From the NCBI GenBank assembly GCA_002503885.1, contig DASQ01000098.1:1-9596 (forward strand): a stretch of DNA of 9,596 bases, written 5' to 3'. Under the pieces are notes generated by a model. It searched no databases and was not told the origin of the DNA. It was given only the letters and a program-made list of their open reading frames with translations. Shown piece after piece: positions 1 through 6,384 of the stretch (position 1 is its first letter; every line of letters begins with the position of its first letter). Made by a program: the position numbers and the translations under genes. The DNA is from Methanoculleus marisnigri (lineage in GTDB: Archaea > Halobacteriota > Methanomicrobia > Methanomicrobiales > Methanoculleaceae).

Positions 1-396
1 CCCTTCCACAAGTTCCGGCAGAAGCTGAAGAGCAAGTGCGAGGGGTATGGTATCCGGTTCGATGACTCGCACTCCGAGGCATACACCTCGCAGGTGGACG
101 CTCTCGCGCTCGACCCGATCCGAAAACCGCCCTATGGGAGGAAGCGGCGGATCAAGCGAGGACTGTACCGGAGTGCTCTGGGCACCCTGATCAACGCCGA
201 TGTCAACGGCGCTCTGAACCATTTACGAAAGGTAGCCGGTGATTCCGTGGTTCCACGGATAATCGGTAGGGGCCGCGTCAACCGGCCCGTGCGAATAAGG
301 ACGTCTTTTGAACCGTCAACCTTCGCACCGATTAAATTGCAGCCCTGTGCCCCACAAGGGCCCCCGCTGCAAGCCCCCGGTTTTAACCGGGGGTAG
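1..396 (+). CDS. tnpB: TnpB RNA-guided nuclease of an IS200/IS605-type element, C-terminal part only
   Basis: Frame 1 is open from the window edge to TAG at 394-396, giving 131 residues of a C-terminal portion; the start lies outside the window. The diagnostic part is the third RuvC segment, INADVNGALN at about residues 64-73 of the visible part, whose Asp67 is the expected third catalytic acid. It is preceded by the usual SEAYTSQVD stretch and RGLYR. The CxxC zinc-finger cysteines found in many TnpBs between these segments are absent, which some archaeal members also show. The tail GRVNRPVRIR is typical of the family. Members are nucleases guided by an RNA that overlaps the 3' end of the gene. 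Whether the whole protein is intact cannot be judged here, because the first two RuvC acids are not visible. Confidence 0.9.
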   Translation, partial: PFHKFRQKLKSKCEGYGIRFDDSHSEAYTSQVDALALDPIRKPPYGRKRRIKRGLYRSALGTLINADVNGALNHLRKVAGDSVVPRIIGRGRVNRPVRIRTSFEPSTFAPIKLQPCAPQGPPLQAPGFNRG

Positions 397-403
397 TTGA
401 CAC
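371..403 (+). mobile_element. Right end of the IS200/IS605-type element, with terminal hairpin
   Basis: A perfect 9-bp stem (374-382 with 385-393, CCCCCGGTT/AACCGGGGG) with a TT loop overlaps the last codons and stop of tnpB. Subterminal hairpins of this kind are the recognition structures of Y1 transposases at IS200/IS605 right ends. They also form the 3' scaffold of the guide (omega) RNA, whose guide would be read from the flank just after the element. The exact cleavage point is not determinable from one end. TTGAC directly follows the stop. Confidence 0.7.
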
Positions 404-523
404 AGGTTCCTGGCGCATGCATACACGATAGCCTTTGGGACGTTGACACGGCGGAGGCAGGCAGCGTCCAGGGGATCCCGTTCCCGCTGGATTCGCAGAC
501 GGCGGCGAAACAAACGTGAACCA

Positions 524-532
524 CTTATCTAA
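524..532 (+). promoter_or_regulatory. Weak TATA-like element upstream of trmO
   Basis: CTTATCTAA lies about 47 nt before the preferred trmO ATG. Transcription would begin near 554, leaving a leader of about 20 nt that carries the GGAG at 563-566. The match is poor and the rest of 404-574 shows no clear gene, so this is tentative. Confidence 0.3.
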
Positions 533-574
533 TCGCCGGTGCAAGTACTCGCGAAAGAACATCGGAGCATTTGC

Positions 575-1135
575 ATGAGCACACCATCACCAGACTCACC
601 CGATTCCTGCGGCATGATCCTGCGGCCCGTGGGGAGCATTCGCAACGCTGTACAGGAACCCTTCCTCGTCGCGGGCAGGGATGGAATCTCAATGCGGGAA
701 GGGCCCGACGCGAGCAGGGATCATGTCAAGAGCGTGAAAGAGGCTGTTTCGGAGATCGTCATCGACGAGAATCGCATCGCACTGCTTGACGGCATCGAGG
801 AGTACTCCCACATCACGGTGCTGTACTGGGGACACAAAGTGCCGGAGGAGAGCCGGTCCGTCGACCGCGTGCACCCGATGGGCAGGACGGATATTCCAGA
901 GAAGGGGATCTTCTCGACCTGCAGTCCCGCCCGTCCCAACCCCGTGCTCGCGACCGTCGCCAGACTGCACGCGCGACGGGGGAACGTTCTCGAGGTTACC
1001 GGACTCGACGCCGTCGACGGCAGCCCCGTCATCGATATCAAACCCTACGTCCCGACCCAGTACCCGAAAGGCGACGTGCGGATCCCCGCGTGGATGGACG
1101 GGCTCATGAACGAAGTGGGCGAGCGGCAGGCGTGA
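575..1135 (+). CDS. trmO: tRNA (N6-threonylcarbamoyladenosine-37 N6)-methyltransferase, TrmO/TsaA-like
   Basis: This is a TrmO (UPF0066, YaeB/VirR) family protein of 186 residues. The family uses S-adenosylmethionine to methylate t6A at position 37 of threonine tRNAs in the cytoplasm. Visible marks are the opening strand ILRPVGSIRN, the segment EEYSHITVLYW, the signature FSTCSPARPNP, and LDAVDGSPVIDIKPY near the C-terminus. The length fits an archaeal single-domain form. ATG at 575 is chosen because GGAG sits at 563-566 with 8 nt of spacing. A GTG at 539 would add 12 residues without a comparable site, and an ATG at 614 would begin directly at the conserved MILRPVGSIRN. It is monocistronic and convergent with the DUF2240-like gene. 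Confidence 0.88.
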   Translation: MSTPSPDSPDSCGMILRPVGSIRNAVQEPFLVAGRDGISMREGPDASRDHVKSVKEAVSEIVIDENRIALLDGIEEYSHITVLYWGHKVPEESRSVDRVHPMGRTDIPEKGIFSTCSPARPNPVLATVARLHARRGNVLEVTGLDAVDGSPVIDIKPYVPTQYPKGDVRIPAWMDGLMNEVGERQA

Positions 1136-1138
1136 ATC

Positions 1139-1163
1139 CTTCCTGAAGGAAGAAGGGAAAAAG
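1139..1163. terminator. Short hairpin and A/T run between convergent genes
   Basis: A 6-bp inverted repeat (1139-1144 with 1147-1152) follows the trmO stop. On the minus strand, the A-rich stretch to 1163 gives T runs after the stop of the DUF2240-like gene. T-rich runs are the usual archaeal termination signal. The hairpin is small and its role is uncertain. Confidence 0.35.
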
Positions 1164-1170
1164 GAATATT

Positions 1171-1638
1171 CTATCGCTTTTTTGCGACCGATCGTTCCAG
1201 CGCGGGCAGTTTGTCCTCGAACGCCACCCCGTATTTCCTCGCGAGGATGACCACCGCCGCCTCGACCCGGAGGTTGCCATCGAACTGGTCGGTGACGACC
1301 CGGTGGAGCTCGGCGACGACCTCCTGCGGCGGCTTCCCGGTTGCGGCGGTGATCCGCCCGATCAACTCTTCGTAGGGGCTCTCCGCCGCCGCGAGGACAT
1401 CGGAGGTGGGCTTGAACCCGAGTGGTATCGAGACCTCCGCGACGTCGAAGAGCGGCCGGATGGCTCCCCCGTCTACCTCGATGAGGCCCTCCGACCTCGC
1501 CCGGTCCAGGAGCTGGTTCGCCTGCTCCTTATTCATCCACTTCCGGTCGATGGCGATGTAGAAGACGAACTCGCTCCTCTGCAGCCGTTCCTTGTGCATG
1601 TGTTTGAACGGTGCGGCAACCGCAATCTTGACGCTCAC
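1171..1638 (-). CDS. DUF2240-like archaeal protein
   Basis: The product is 155 residues from GTG at 1638. The opening KIAVAAPFKHMHKERLQRSEFVFYIAIDRKWM, followed by NKEQANQLLDRARSEGLIEV, resembles the archaeal DUF2240 family, judged by memory of the pattern only. The central part looks like a small helix-turn-helix-type domain in which a residue's state depends on D/G-rich turns. A stretch PLFDVAEVSIPLGFKP leads into an all-helical C-terminus ending in a basic VAKKR. No catalytic motif is visible and the function is unknown. The GTG start overlaps the stop of the upstream gene by four bases (GTGA), so the two are very likely translated together. A longer in-frame opening to 1716 exists but would lie inside the upstream gene. 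Confidence 0.72.
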   Translation of the reverse strand: MSVKIAVAAPFKHMHKERLQRSEFVFYIAIDRKWMNKEQANQLLDRARSEGLIEVDGGAIRPLFDVAEVSIPLGFKPTSDVLAAAESPYEELIGRITAATGKPPQEVVAELHRVVTDQFDGNLRVEAAVVILARKYGVAFEDKLPALERSVAKKR

Positions 1639-2057
1639 TCGCAGGCACCCTTGAGCATTCTTCGCAGGTCCATCGCATCCAGATCCCCGATCCGGCTCTC
1701 CTTGGCGACGTAGCACTCCGTCGCCGGCCCTTTGTCGACGATACGGAGAAAAAAGACGTTCTCCGAGACCGGCAGCCGTTTATCCGGGGTAAGAAGCGTC
1801 CTCTGCAGATCGACCCGGAAGTCCGCCACCTCGGTGACTTTCTCGGGGAGCGGTGCCAGGGCAGCGAGGTCCAGGAACTGGGTCCGCCCGTCCGCGACCT
1901 GGATCAGGGTCCGCTCCTTGACGAGGCCGTCGGCCCCCCGAACGGTCGTATGGGTGTCGTGCATCCTGACTATGCAGGCAAGGACCTCCCGGAACGGCCG
2001 GACGAGTTCGAAATCGAGGTCGATGGATTGGGGGAAACGATGGTATATCCTGCGCAT
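1635..2057 (-). CDS. Unrecognised 140-residue protein, first gene of the DUF2240 operon
   Basis: I do not recognise this protein. It begins MRRIYHRFPQSIDLDFELV and looks like a mixed alpha/beta cytosolic protein: no signal peptide, membrane segment or cysteine-rich motif is visible, and only three cysteines occur. A pair of strands around HTTVRGADG and TLIQVADG suggests a small beta domain, and the C-terminus is helical (DLDAMDLRRMLKGA). ATG at 2057 is preferred because the frame is then free of the upstream divergent gene. GTG at 2060 is an adjacent alternative. No Shine-Dalgarno sequence precedes it, and a T-rich box centred near 2086 would put transcription start almost on the ATG, so a leaderless mRNA is plausible. 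Its stop overlaps the start of the DUF2240-like gene, implying a shared role. Confidence 0.75.
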   Translation of the reverse strand: MRRIYHRFPQSIDLDFELVRPFREVLACIVRMHDTHTTVRGADGLVKERTLIQVADGRTQFLDLAALAPLPEKVTEVADFRVDLQRTLLTPDKRLPVSENVFFLRIVDKGPATECYVAKESRIGDLDAMDLRRMLKGACE

Positions 2058-2080
2058 CACTAGAATTGAGGTCTGCGGAA

Positions 2081-2120
2081 CGTAAAAAGGATGTGATCCG
2101 CTGGAGACACAAAAGTTTTT
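2081..2120. promoter_or_regulatory. Divergent promoter region with two TATA-like boxes
   Basis: CCTTTTTACG on the minus strand (2081-2090) lies about 28 nt before the minus-strand ATG at 2057. AAAAGTTTTT on the plus strand (2111-2120) lies about 30 nt before the plus ATG at 2148. Neither start has a Shine-Dalgarno sequence, which fits leaderless or nearly leaderless mRNAs in both directions. The boxes are weak matches to the archaeal TATA consensus. Confidence 0.4.
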
Positions 2121-2147
2121 GGCACACCTCTCCCTCCCTGCACCTGT

Positions 2148-3587
2148 ATGACGGACCATCTTACACTCCTGCAGATGAACGACTCGCACGGGTATCTGGA
2201 ACCGCACCAGGAACTCTTCTATGCCGGCGGCGGGCCCGGGTACCGGACGGCGGGGGGGTATGCCCGGATAAGTGCAATCTTTGAGGAGATCCGCGATGCG
2301 CAGCCGAATAGGGTGCTCGCATTTGACTGCGGCGACACCATCCACGGGACCTACCCTGCCGTCCAGTCGGAAGGCGAGGCGCTCGTTCCGGTCTTAAACG
2401 CCCTCGGGTTCGATGCCATGACCGCCCACTGGGAGTTCGCCTACGGCCCGGAGCAGTTCCGGAAGGTGGCCGGGAGGCTCGACTACCCGGTCCTTGCCGT
2501 CAACTGCTACGACGATGCGACCGGAAACCTCGTCTTTCCTCCCTATACGGTCTGCGAGACCGAGGGGCTGCAGGTGGGCGTCATCGGCATCGCCGCCACG
2601 ATCGTCGACAAGGTGATGCCGAAGTCATTCTCGACGGGACTCAGGTTCTCTCTCGGAAACGCCGAACTCCCGGGACAGATCGCTCACCTTCGCGACGACG
2701 AGGGGGTGGATCTCGTCGTGGTGATATCGCACCTCGGCTTTCCCCAGGAGGTGAAACTCGCCCGGGAGGTGGACGGGATCGACGTCCTCCTCTCGGGGCA
2801 CACCCACAACCGGCTTTTCGAACCTGCGGTCGTCAACGACACCGTCATCATCCAGTCCGGCTGCCACGGCTCCTTCATCGGGCGGCTCGACCTTACGGTC
2901 GAGAACCGGCGGGTGAAACACTTCGACCACGACCTCATCGTCGTCGGCGAGGAGATCCGGCCCGACCCGGGGGTCGAGGAGATGGTCGGGAAGGTCATGG
3001 ACCCGCACCGCGAGCGTCTCTCCCGGGTCGTCGGGGAGACCCGGACAGGCCTCAACCGGAACACGGTCATCGAGGCCACGATGGACAACTTCCTCCTGCA
3101 GGCGCTCATCGACGCCACGGGCGCCCAGATGGCCTTCTCGAACGGCTGGCGCTACGGCGCTCCGGTGCCGCCGGGCCCCCTCACGGTAAACGACCTCTGG
3201 AACATCATCCCGGTCAACCCCCCGGTCTCGACGGTCGAGATTACGGGCCGGGAACTCCGGGCGATGATGGAGGAGAACCTGGAGCGGACCTTTGCACGGA
3301 ACCCCTACGACCAGATGGGCGGCTACGTGAAGCGCTGTATGGGCGTCACCCTCTACTGCAAGATCGAGAACCCGCCCGGCCTGCGGATCCAGGAGTTCTT
3401 TGTGGGGGGGAGAAGGCTCGACCCGGACGCCGTCTACCATGCGGCGTTCGTCACCGGCCAGGGCGTGCCGCCGGCCTACGGTAAGAACCGGGAGAACCTC
3501 GATATCCGGGCGGTCGAGGCGCTCGAACGCTACCTGGTGCGAGGGCCTGTCAGCGCCGACCTCCGCGGGAGCGTGACGGCGATATGA
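2148..3587 (+). CDS. SoxB-like metallophosphoesterase of the 5'-nucleotidase superfamily
   Basis: This 479-residue cytosolic protein has an N-terminal calcineurin-like domain (about 1-265) and a C-terminal UshA/SoxB-type domain (about 290-479). Metal-site motifs are NDSHG (Asp12, His14), GDT (Asp63), SHLG (His195) and GHTH (His218, His220). The motif that reads GNHEFD in true 5'-nucleotidases is here AHWEFA (residues 93-98), the pattern I associate with SoxB thiosulfohydrolases. The C-terminal domain carries FSNGWRYGAPVPPG and NPYDQMGGYVKR, also SoxB-like. The usual metal Asn, catalytic His and Asp of nucleotidases are therefore replaced, and nucleotide hydrolysis should not be assumed. No signal peptide is present, unlike periplasmic UshA or SoxB. 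Its stop overlaps the start of the DsrE-like gene. The substrate is unknown. Confidence 0.85.
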   Translation: MTDHLTLLQMNDSHGYLEPHQELFYAGGGPGYRTAGGYARISAIFEEIRDAQPNRVLAFDCGDTIHGTYPAVQSEGEALVPVLNALGFDAMTAHWEFAYGPEQFRKVAGRLDYPVLAVNCYDDATGNLVFPPYTVCETEGLQVGVIGIAATIVDKVMPKSFSTGLRFSLGNAELPGQIAHLRDDEGVDLVVVISHLGFPQEVKLAREVDGIDVLLSGHTHNRLFEPAVVNDTVIIQSGCHGSFIGRLDLTVENRRVKHFDHDLIVVGEEIRPDPGVEEMVGKVMDPHRERLSRVVGETRTGLNRNTVIEATMDNFLLQALIDATGAQMAFSNGWRYGAPVPPGPLTVNDLWNIIPVNPPVSTVEITGRELRAMMEENLERTFARNPYDQMGGYVKRCMGVTLYCKIENPPGLRIQEFFVGGRRLDPDAVYHAAFVTGQGVPPAYGKNRENLDIRAVEALERYLVRGPVSADLRGSVTAI

Positions 3588-3922
3588 TGCCCTCTCTGCG
3601 GGTCGTCATCCACCTGGATGAGCGCGAGAAGGCGGCACTGGCGCTCAGGAACGCGAAGAACCTCGTCACGGATCTTGAGGGGGTCGAGATCGAGGTGGTG
3701 ACCCACGCCGACGGGGTGGAGGGGCTCCGTACCGGCGGCCCGAACACTGACATCATGGACCTGCTCGTGGGCCAGGGGGTCCGGTTCCTTGTCTGCGAGC
3801 AGGCGCTCCGCTCCCGGAATTCACCCCCGGAGATCTTCCCCGACTACGTGTCGACCGTCCCGTCGGGCATCGTGGAGCTGGTTGTCAGGCAGGCGGAGGG
3901 CTGGTGCTACCTCCGGCCGTAA
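3584..3922 (+). CDS. DsrE-family (YchN-like) protein
   Basis: The product is 112 residues and matches the DsrE/DsrF-like fold: strand VVIHLD, helix with ALRNAKNLVTDL, strand EIEVVTHADGVEGL, then GVRFLVCEQALRS and the family-typical ending VPSGIVELVVRQAEGWCYLRP. Cys71 occupies the conserved position seen in sulfur-carrying members, and Cys108 is a second cysteine near the end. Members act as sulfur-relay or small-molecule-binding proteins; which applies here is not shown. The ATG overlaps the stop of the SoxB-like gene by four bases (ATGA), so the two are translationally coupled. An ATG at 3587 would shorten it by one residue. GGAG lies about 12 nt upstream. Confidence 0.82.
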   Translation: MMPSLRVVIHLDEREKAALALRNAKNLVTDLEGVEIEVVTHADGVEGLRTGGPNTDIMDLLVGQGVRFLVCEQALRSRNSPPEIFPDYVSTVPSGIVELVVRQAEGWCYLRP

Positions 3923-3932
3923 AAAAGAAGGG
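3922..3932 (-). terminator. T-rich terminator of rps8e
   Basis: Read on the minus strand, the 14-nt gap between the convergent dsrE-like and rps8e genes contains TTCTTTTTTA just after the rps8e stop. This is a typical archaeal poly-T terminator and overlaps the last codon of the opposing gene. Confidence 0.5.
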
Positions 3933-3936
3933 TATG

Positions 3937-4314
3937 TTATGCGAGCAGAACAGCGTTGACGACGCCGTCCTGGCCCGGTCTGCTGACGATCCGTGCGCGC
4001 CCGATATCGGTCTTGATGATAGCGCCCCTGGTCAGGAGGTTCCGCCTGACGTAGTTGGGGTTGGCGCTGTTTGCCTCGACCGTCTCGATCTTCGCCTTGT
4101 GGGTCTCGCCGGTTGCGGGGTTCGCGACCGTCGCGTAATCTACCCTGAGTGCCCGGACCTTCTGGTTGCCCCCAAAGGTGCGGACAATTTTCTTGCGTTC
4201 TTCACCGATGTGCGTCTCTGCCGGAGCTCTTCCGATCTCCGACCTCTTCTTGCCCTGGGAGGTGTGGTAGCGTCCACCCGATGGCTTCCTTACTGATCTT
4301 CCTTGCCACTGCAT
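3937..4314 (-). CDS. rps8e: Small-subunit ribosomal protein S8e
   Basis: The 125-residue product is a complete archaeal S8e, a small-subunit protein shared with eukaryotes and absent from bacteria. The recognisable start is MQWQGRSVRKPSGGRYH, followed by KKRSEIGRAPAETHIG, then KVRALRVDYATVANPATGE and NPNYVRRNLLTRGAIIKTDIGRARIVSRPGQDG near the end. The basic N-terminus binds rRNA. ATG at 4314 has GGTGG about 8 nt upstream on the minus strand. It lies downstream of hypB on the same strand but has its own TATA-like box in the gap, so independent expression is likely. Confidence 0.96.
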   Translation of the reverse strand: MQWQGRSVRKPSGGRYHTSQGKKRSEIGRAPAETHIGEERKKIVRTFGGNQKVRALRVDYATVANPATGETHKAKIETVEANSANPNYVRRNLLTRGAIIKTDIGRARIVSRPGQDGVVNAVLLA

Positions 4315-4402
4315 ATGACCACCGAAAATACTCTGTTGAGGACGCGATACCCGTCGTGGGATAGCAATCTCTCGTTAAAGTGCTATAACTATTCGAGACC
4401 GG

Positions 4403-4412
4403 GATATTTAAC
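4403..4412 (-). promoter_or_regulatory. TATA box for rps8e
   Basis: GTTAAATATC on the minus strand lies in the gap after hypB. Transcription would begin near 4381, giving a leader of roughly 65 nt that includes the ribosome binding site. The spacing is acceptable for an archaeal promoter, but no start site has been mapped. Confidence 0.45.
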
Positions 4413-4420
4413 CCTGCTGA

Positions 4421-5068
4421 TCAGGCGAGGATCTCGTCCAGCAGATCCTCTAGCCCCTCTCCGATCTTCATGTTCGTCCGGAAGACCTGCATCCCCGGGT
4501 TGTAGCGGTGCATATCCTGCTCCATCCGGTCGAGGTTGGCGCCGACGAGTGGAGCGAGGTCGATCTTGTTGATGACGCCGATATTGCTGCTGCGAAACAT
4601 CATCGGGTGCTTGTTCACCACATCGTCGCCTTCCGTCGAACTGACGATGACGATCCGTTTCTCGGCGCCCAGCCGGAAATCGGTCGGGCAGACCATGTTG
4701 CCGACGTTCTCGATGAAGAGGATGTCGATCTCATCGAGCGGCAGGTGTTCGATGGCATGCTCCACCAGGTGAGCGTCGAGGTGGCACTCCTTCCCGGTGT
4801 TCGCGTTGTAGGCCGGGACGTTGAGGGCGACGATCCGCTTGAAATCGTCGTCGCCATAGACATCCCCGGCGATGGCGCCGGCGCGGAGTCCCCGATCCTG
4901 AAGCAGCGGCACAATGCGCTCGATCAGGGCGGTCTTCCCGGACCCGATGGCGCCGAGGAGGTCGAATGCCCGGATGCCGTGGTCCTTGAGGAGGTTTGCG
5001 TTGGCGTCTGCGATGCGGTTGTTGACGTCGTAGATGTCCTTCTCCACGTGGACGTCGATATGGTGCAT
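4421..5068 (-). CDS. hypB: Hydrogenase nickel incorporation GTPase HypB
   Basis: This 215-residue SIMIBI-class GTPase helps deliver nickel to [NiFe]-hydrogenases, working with HypA. Motifs in order are the P-loop GAIGSGKT (39-46), the switch region GDVYGDDD (68-75), NTGKECHLDA (90-99) with Cys95 and His96, ENVGNMVCP (120-128) with Cys127, and NKID (167-170) for guanine recognition. Cys95, His96 and Cys127 are the expected metal site at the dimer interface. The His-rich N-terminal tail of many bacterial HypBs is missing, as in other archaeal forms. ATG at 5068 is chosen because the family alignment starts there and a TATA box lies 28 nt upstream. An in-frame ATG at 5086 would add six residues. 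No hypA is in the window. Confidence 0.95.
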   Translation of the reverse strand: MHHIDVHVEKDIYDVNNRIADANANLLKDHGIRAFDLLGAIGSGKTALIERIVPLLQDRGLRAGAIAGDVYGDDDFKRIVALNVPAYNANTGKECHLDAHLVEHAIEHLPLDEIDILFIENVGNMVCPTDFRLGAEKRIVIVSSTEGDDVVNKHPMMFRSSNIGVINKIDLAPLVGANLDRMEQDMHRYNPGMQVFRTNMKIGEGLEDLLDEILA

Positions 5069-5090
5069 GGTATATACTGTGATCATGATC

Positions 5091-5100
5091 TGTTTATAGG
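5091..5100. promoter_or_regulatory. Shared bidirectional TATA element between hypB and srp19
   Basis: TGTTTATAGG reads as TTTATAGG toward srp19 and CCTATAAA toward hypB. Its centre, about 5096, is 28 nt from both start codons (5068 and 5124). Neither start has a Shine-Dalgarno sequence. The geometry fits leaderless transcripts in both directions from one TBP site. Confidence 0.5.
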
Positions 5101-5123
5101 TTAACCACCCAAACCATACGACA

Positions 5124-5396
5124 ATGAGCGTTGAGCGCATCCTGTATCCCTGTTATTTTGACGTCACGCTACAGCGGCGGGAGGGGCGTCGCGTCCCGAG
5201 GAACCTTGGCGTGAAGTCGCCGGAACTCACTGCCATCGAGGCTGTCCTGAGGAAGATGAAGGTCCCGTACCGGGTGGAAGAGCACCACCACCCCGCCCGG
5301 TGGGCGGAGCGCCAAGGGCGGATCGTGGCGGAATGGGAAGGAAGCAAGGAAGACCTGATCCGGAAGGTTGCCGGCAGTCTTGCCGGCCGGAAGTGA
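5124..5396 (+). CDS. srp19: Signal recognition particle protein SRP19
   Basis: The product is 90 residues, the normal size for archaeal SRP19, which binds helices 6 and 8 of 7S RNA and prepares it for SRP54. The opening RILYPCYFDVTLQRREGRRVP is characteristic, followed by NLGVKSPELTAIEAVLRKMKVPYRVE and a basic C-terminus ending GSLAGRK. ATG at 5124 lies 28 nt after the TATA element and lacks a ribosome binding site, so the mRNA is probably leaderless. The PHP-domain gene follows within a few bases and is likely co-transcribed. Confidence 0.93.
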   Translation: MSVERILYPCYFDVTLQRREGRRVPRNLGVKSPELTAIEAVLRKMKVPYRVEEHHHPARWAERQGRIVAEWEGSKEDLIRKVAGSLAGRK

Positions 5397-5401
5397 CGGT
5401 G

Positions 5402-6046
5402 ATGTACGACCTGCACACCCACACCATCCTCTCCGACGGCGAACTCCTCCCGACGGAGCTGGTCCGTCGGGCTGCCGTGCTCGGTTACGACACCCTCGCC
5501 GTCACCGATCACGCGGACGCCTCCAACCTCGCGCACCTGGTGGAGGCGGTCGCTGAGGTCCGGGATTCGGCGCGGTGTTACGATGTGGGCCTGCTTGTCG
5601 GGGTGGAACTCACCCATGTTCCGCCGTCCCTGATCCCGGCATTTGCGCGCGACGCAAAACGGCTCGGTGCCGATATCGTTGTGGTCCACGGCGAGACGGT
5701 GATGGAGCCGGTCGCTCCCGGAACCAATCGCGCCGCCTGCACGTGCGAGTACGTGGACGTGCTCGCCCATCCGGGGCTCATAGCAGTCGAGGATGCCCGC
5801 GCAGCCGCGGAGCGCGGGATTGCGCTCGAGATCACCTCCCGGGGGGGGCATAACCGCACCAACGGCCATGTGGTACGGGTGGCGCGGGAGGCCGGCTGTC
5901 AGCTTGTGGTCGATTCCGATACGCATGCGCCGTCTGATCTGATGTCTAAGGGGGCACGGCGGGCGGTCGCGCTCGGCGCCGGGCTGACAGAGGCGGAATC
6001 CCGGGAAATTCTCTCTCTAGATATAAATCGGCTTCTGCAGAAGTGA
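5402..6046 (+). CDS. PHP-domain phosphoesterase, histidinol-phosphatase-like
   Basis: This 214-residue protein is almost entirely a PHP domain, a TIM-barrel fold with a trinuclear metal site. Metal-ligand motifs are DLHTHT...SDGE (His5, His7, Asp12), TDHAD (Asp36, His37), VELTH (Glu69), VVHGE (His96), AHPG (His123) and DSDTH (Asp173, His175), so the site looks complete. Methanogen members are commonly annotated as histidinol-phosphatase-family proteins, but the substrate is not proved and no other histidine-biosynthesis gene is nearby. ATG at 5402 is preferred because GGAAGTGA lies at 5389-5396 with 5 nt of spacing. An in-frame GTG at 5393 would overlap the srp19 stop as GTGA and is the alternative. 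It sits in an operon with srp19. Confidence 0.85.
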   Translation: MYDLHTHTILSDGELLPTELVRRAAVLGYDTLAVTDHADASNLAHLVEAVAEVRDSARCYDVGLLVGVELTHVPPSLIPAFARDAKRLGADIVVVHGETVMEPVAPGTNRAACTCEYVDVLAHPGLIAVEDARAAAERGIALEITSRGGHNRTNGHVVRVAREAGCQLVVDSDTHAPSDLMSKGARRAVALGAGLTEAESREILSLDINRLLQK

Positions 6047-6092
6047 GATGGGGTATTTATATTTTAGCAAAACGTTTTTATACTCTAATGGC

Positions 6093-6103
6093 CAATATAT
6101 ATG
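6093..6103 (+). promoter_or_regulatory. TATA box for gar1-tfb
   Basis: CAATATATATG lies in the AT-rich gap after the PHP gene. Start of transcription near 6125 would leave a leader of about 24 nt with GAGGT at 6138-6142. A second T-rich box (6075-6083, TTTTTATAC) could be an additional upstream promoter. Confidence 0.55.
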
Positions 6104-6148
6104 TGTTACTAAATACTTCCAACTATAGTATCCCCTAGAGGTTGCAGT

Positions 6149-6373
6149 TTGCGGTTAATCGGACGTTCTGTAAGTGCTTGCGGCAATCGTTTGTTAATCT
6201 TGCGATGTGATGCCGCACAGTTGCCCCGCCTCTACGGTGAGGCCGTGGATCGCCGGTTAAATCTCGTAGGGAAGGTAGTTGACATCTTTGGAAATATATC
6301 GTCTCCCTATGCCGTAGTCCTCTGCTACAATGGCTGTTCCGTGCAGGTTGGCGAGAAGATCTTTGCAAAATAG
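6149..6373 (+). CDS. gar1: H/ACA ribonucleoprotein subunit Gar1
   Basis: The product is 74 residues from a TTG start. Gar1 is a component of the H/ACA RNP that makes pseudouridine in rRNA; it contacts Cbf5 and controls its thumb loop. Recognisable parts are the opening strand RLIGRSV, PRLYGEAVDRRLNLVGKVVDIFG and SSPYAVV, forming the small beta barrel typical of archaeal Gar1. The eukaryotic GAR repeats are absent, as in archaea generally. The TTG is supported by GAGGT at 6138-6142 with 6-nt spacing and by the conserved residues that begin immediately. tfb follows after 11 nt, the same order as in other euryarchaea, so co-transcription is likely. Confidence 0.85.
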   Translation: MRLIGRSVSACGNRLLILRCDAAQLPRLYGEAVDRRLNLVGKVVDIFGNISSPYAVVLCYNGCSVQVGEKIFAK

Positions 6374-6384
6374 GTGAATAATCG

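Noticed and set aside
132..524. Minus-strand open frame of 130 codons opposite tnpB
   Set aside because: It is antisense to a recognisable TnpB, covers the terminal hairpin and has no family resemblance; open antisense frames are common in GC-rich DNA.
2625..3440. Long minus-strand open frame of 271 codons
   Set aside because: It lies wholly inside the SoxB-like gene and has the biased composition of an antisense frame in GC-rich DNA.
5153..5926. Minus-strand open frame of 257 codons
   Set aside because: Antisense to srp19 and the PHP gene, both well recognised; no family match and no plausible start signal.
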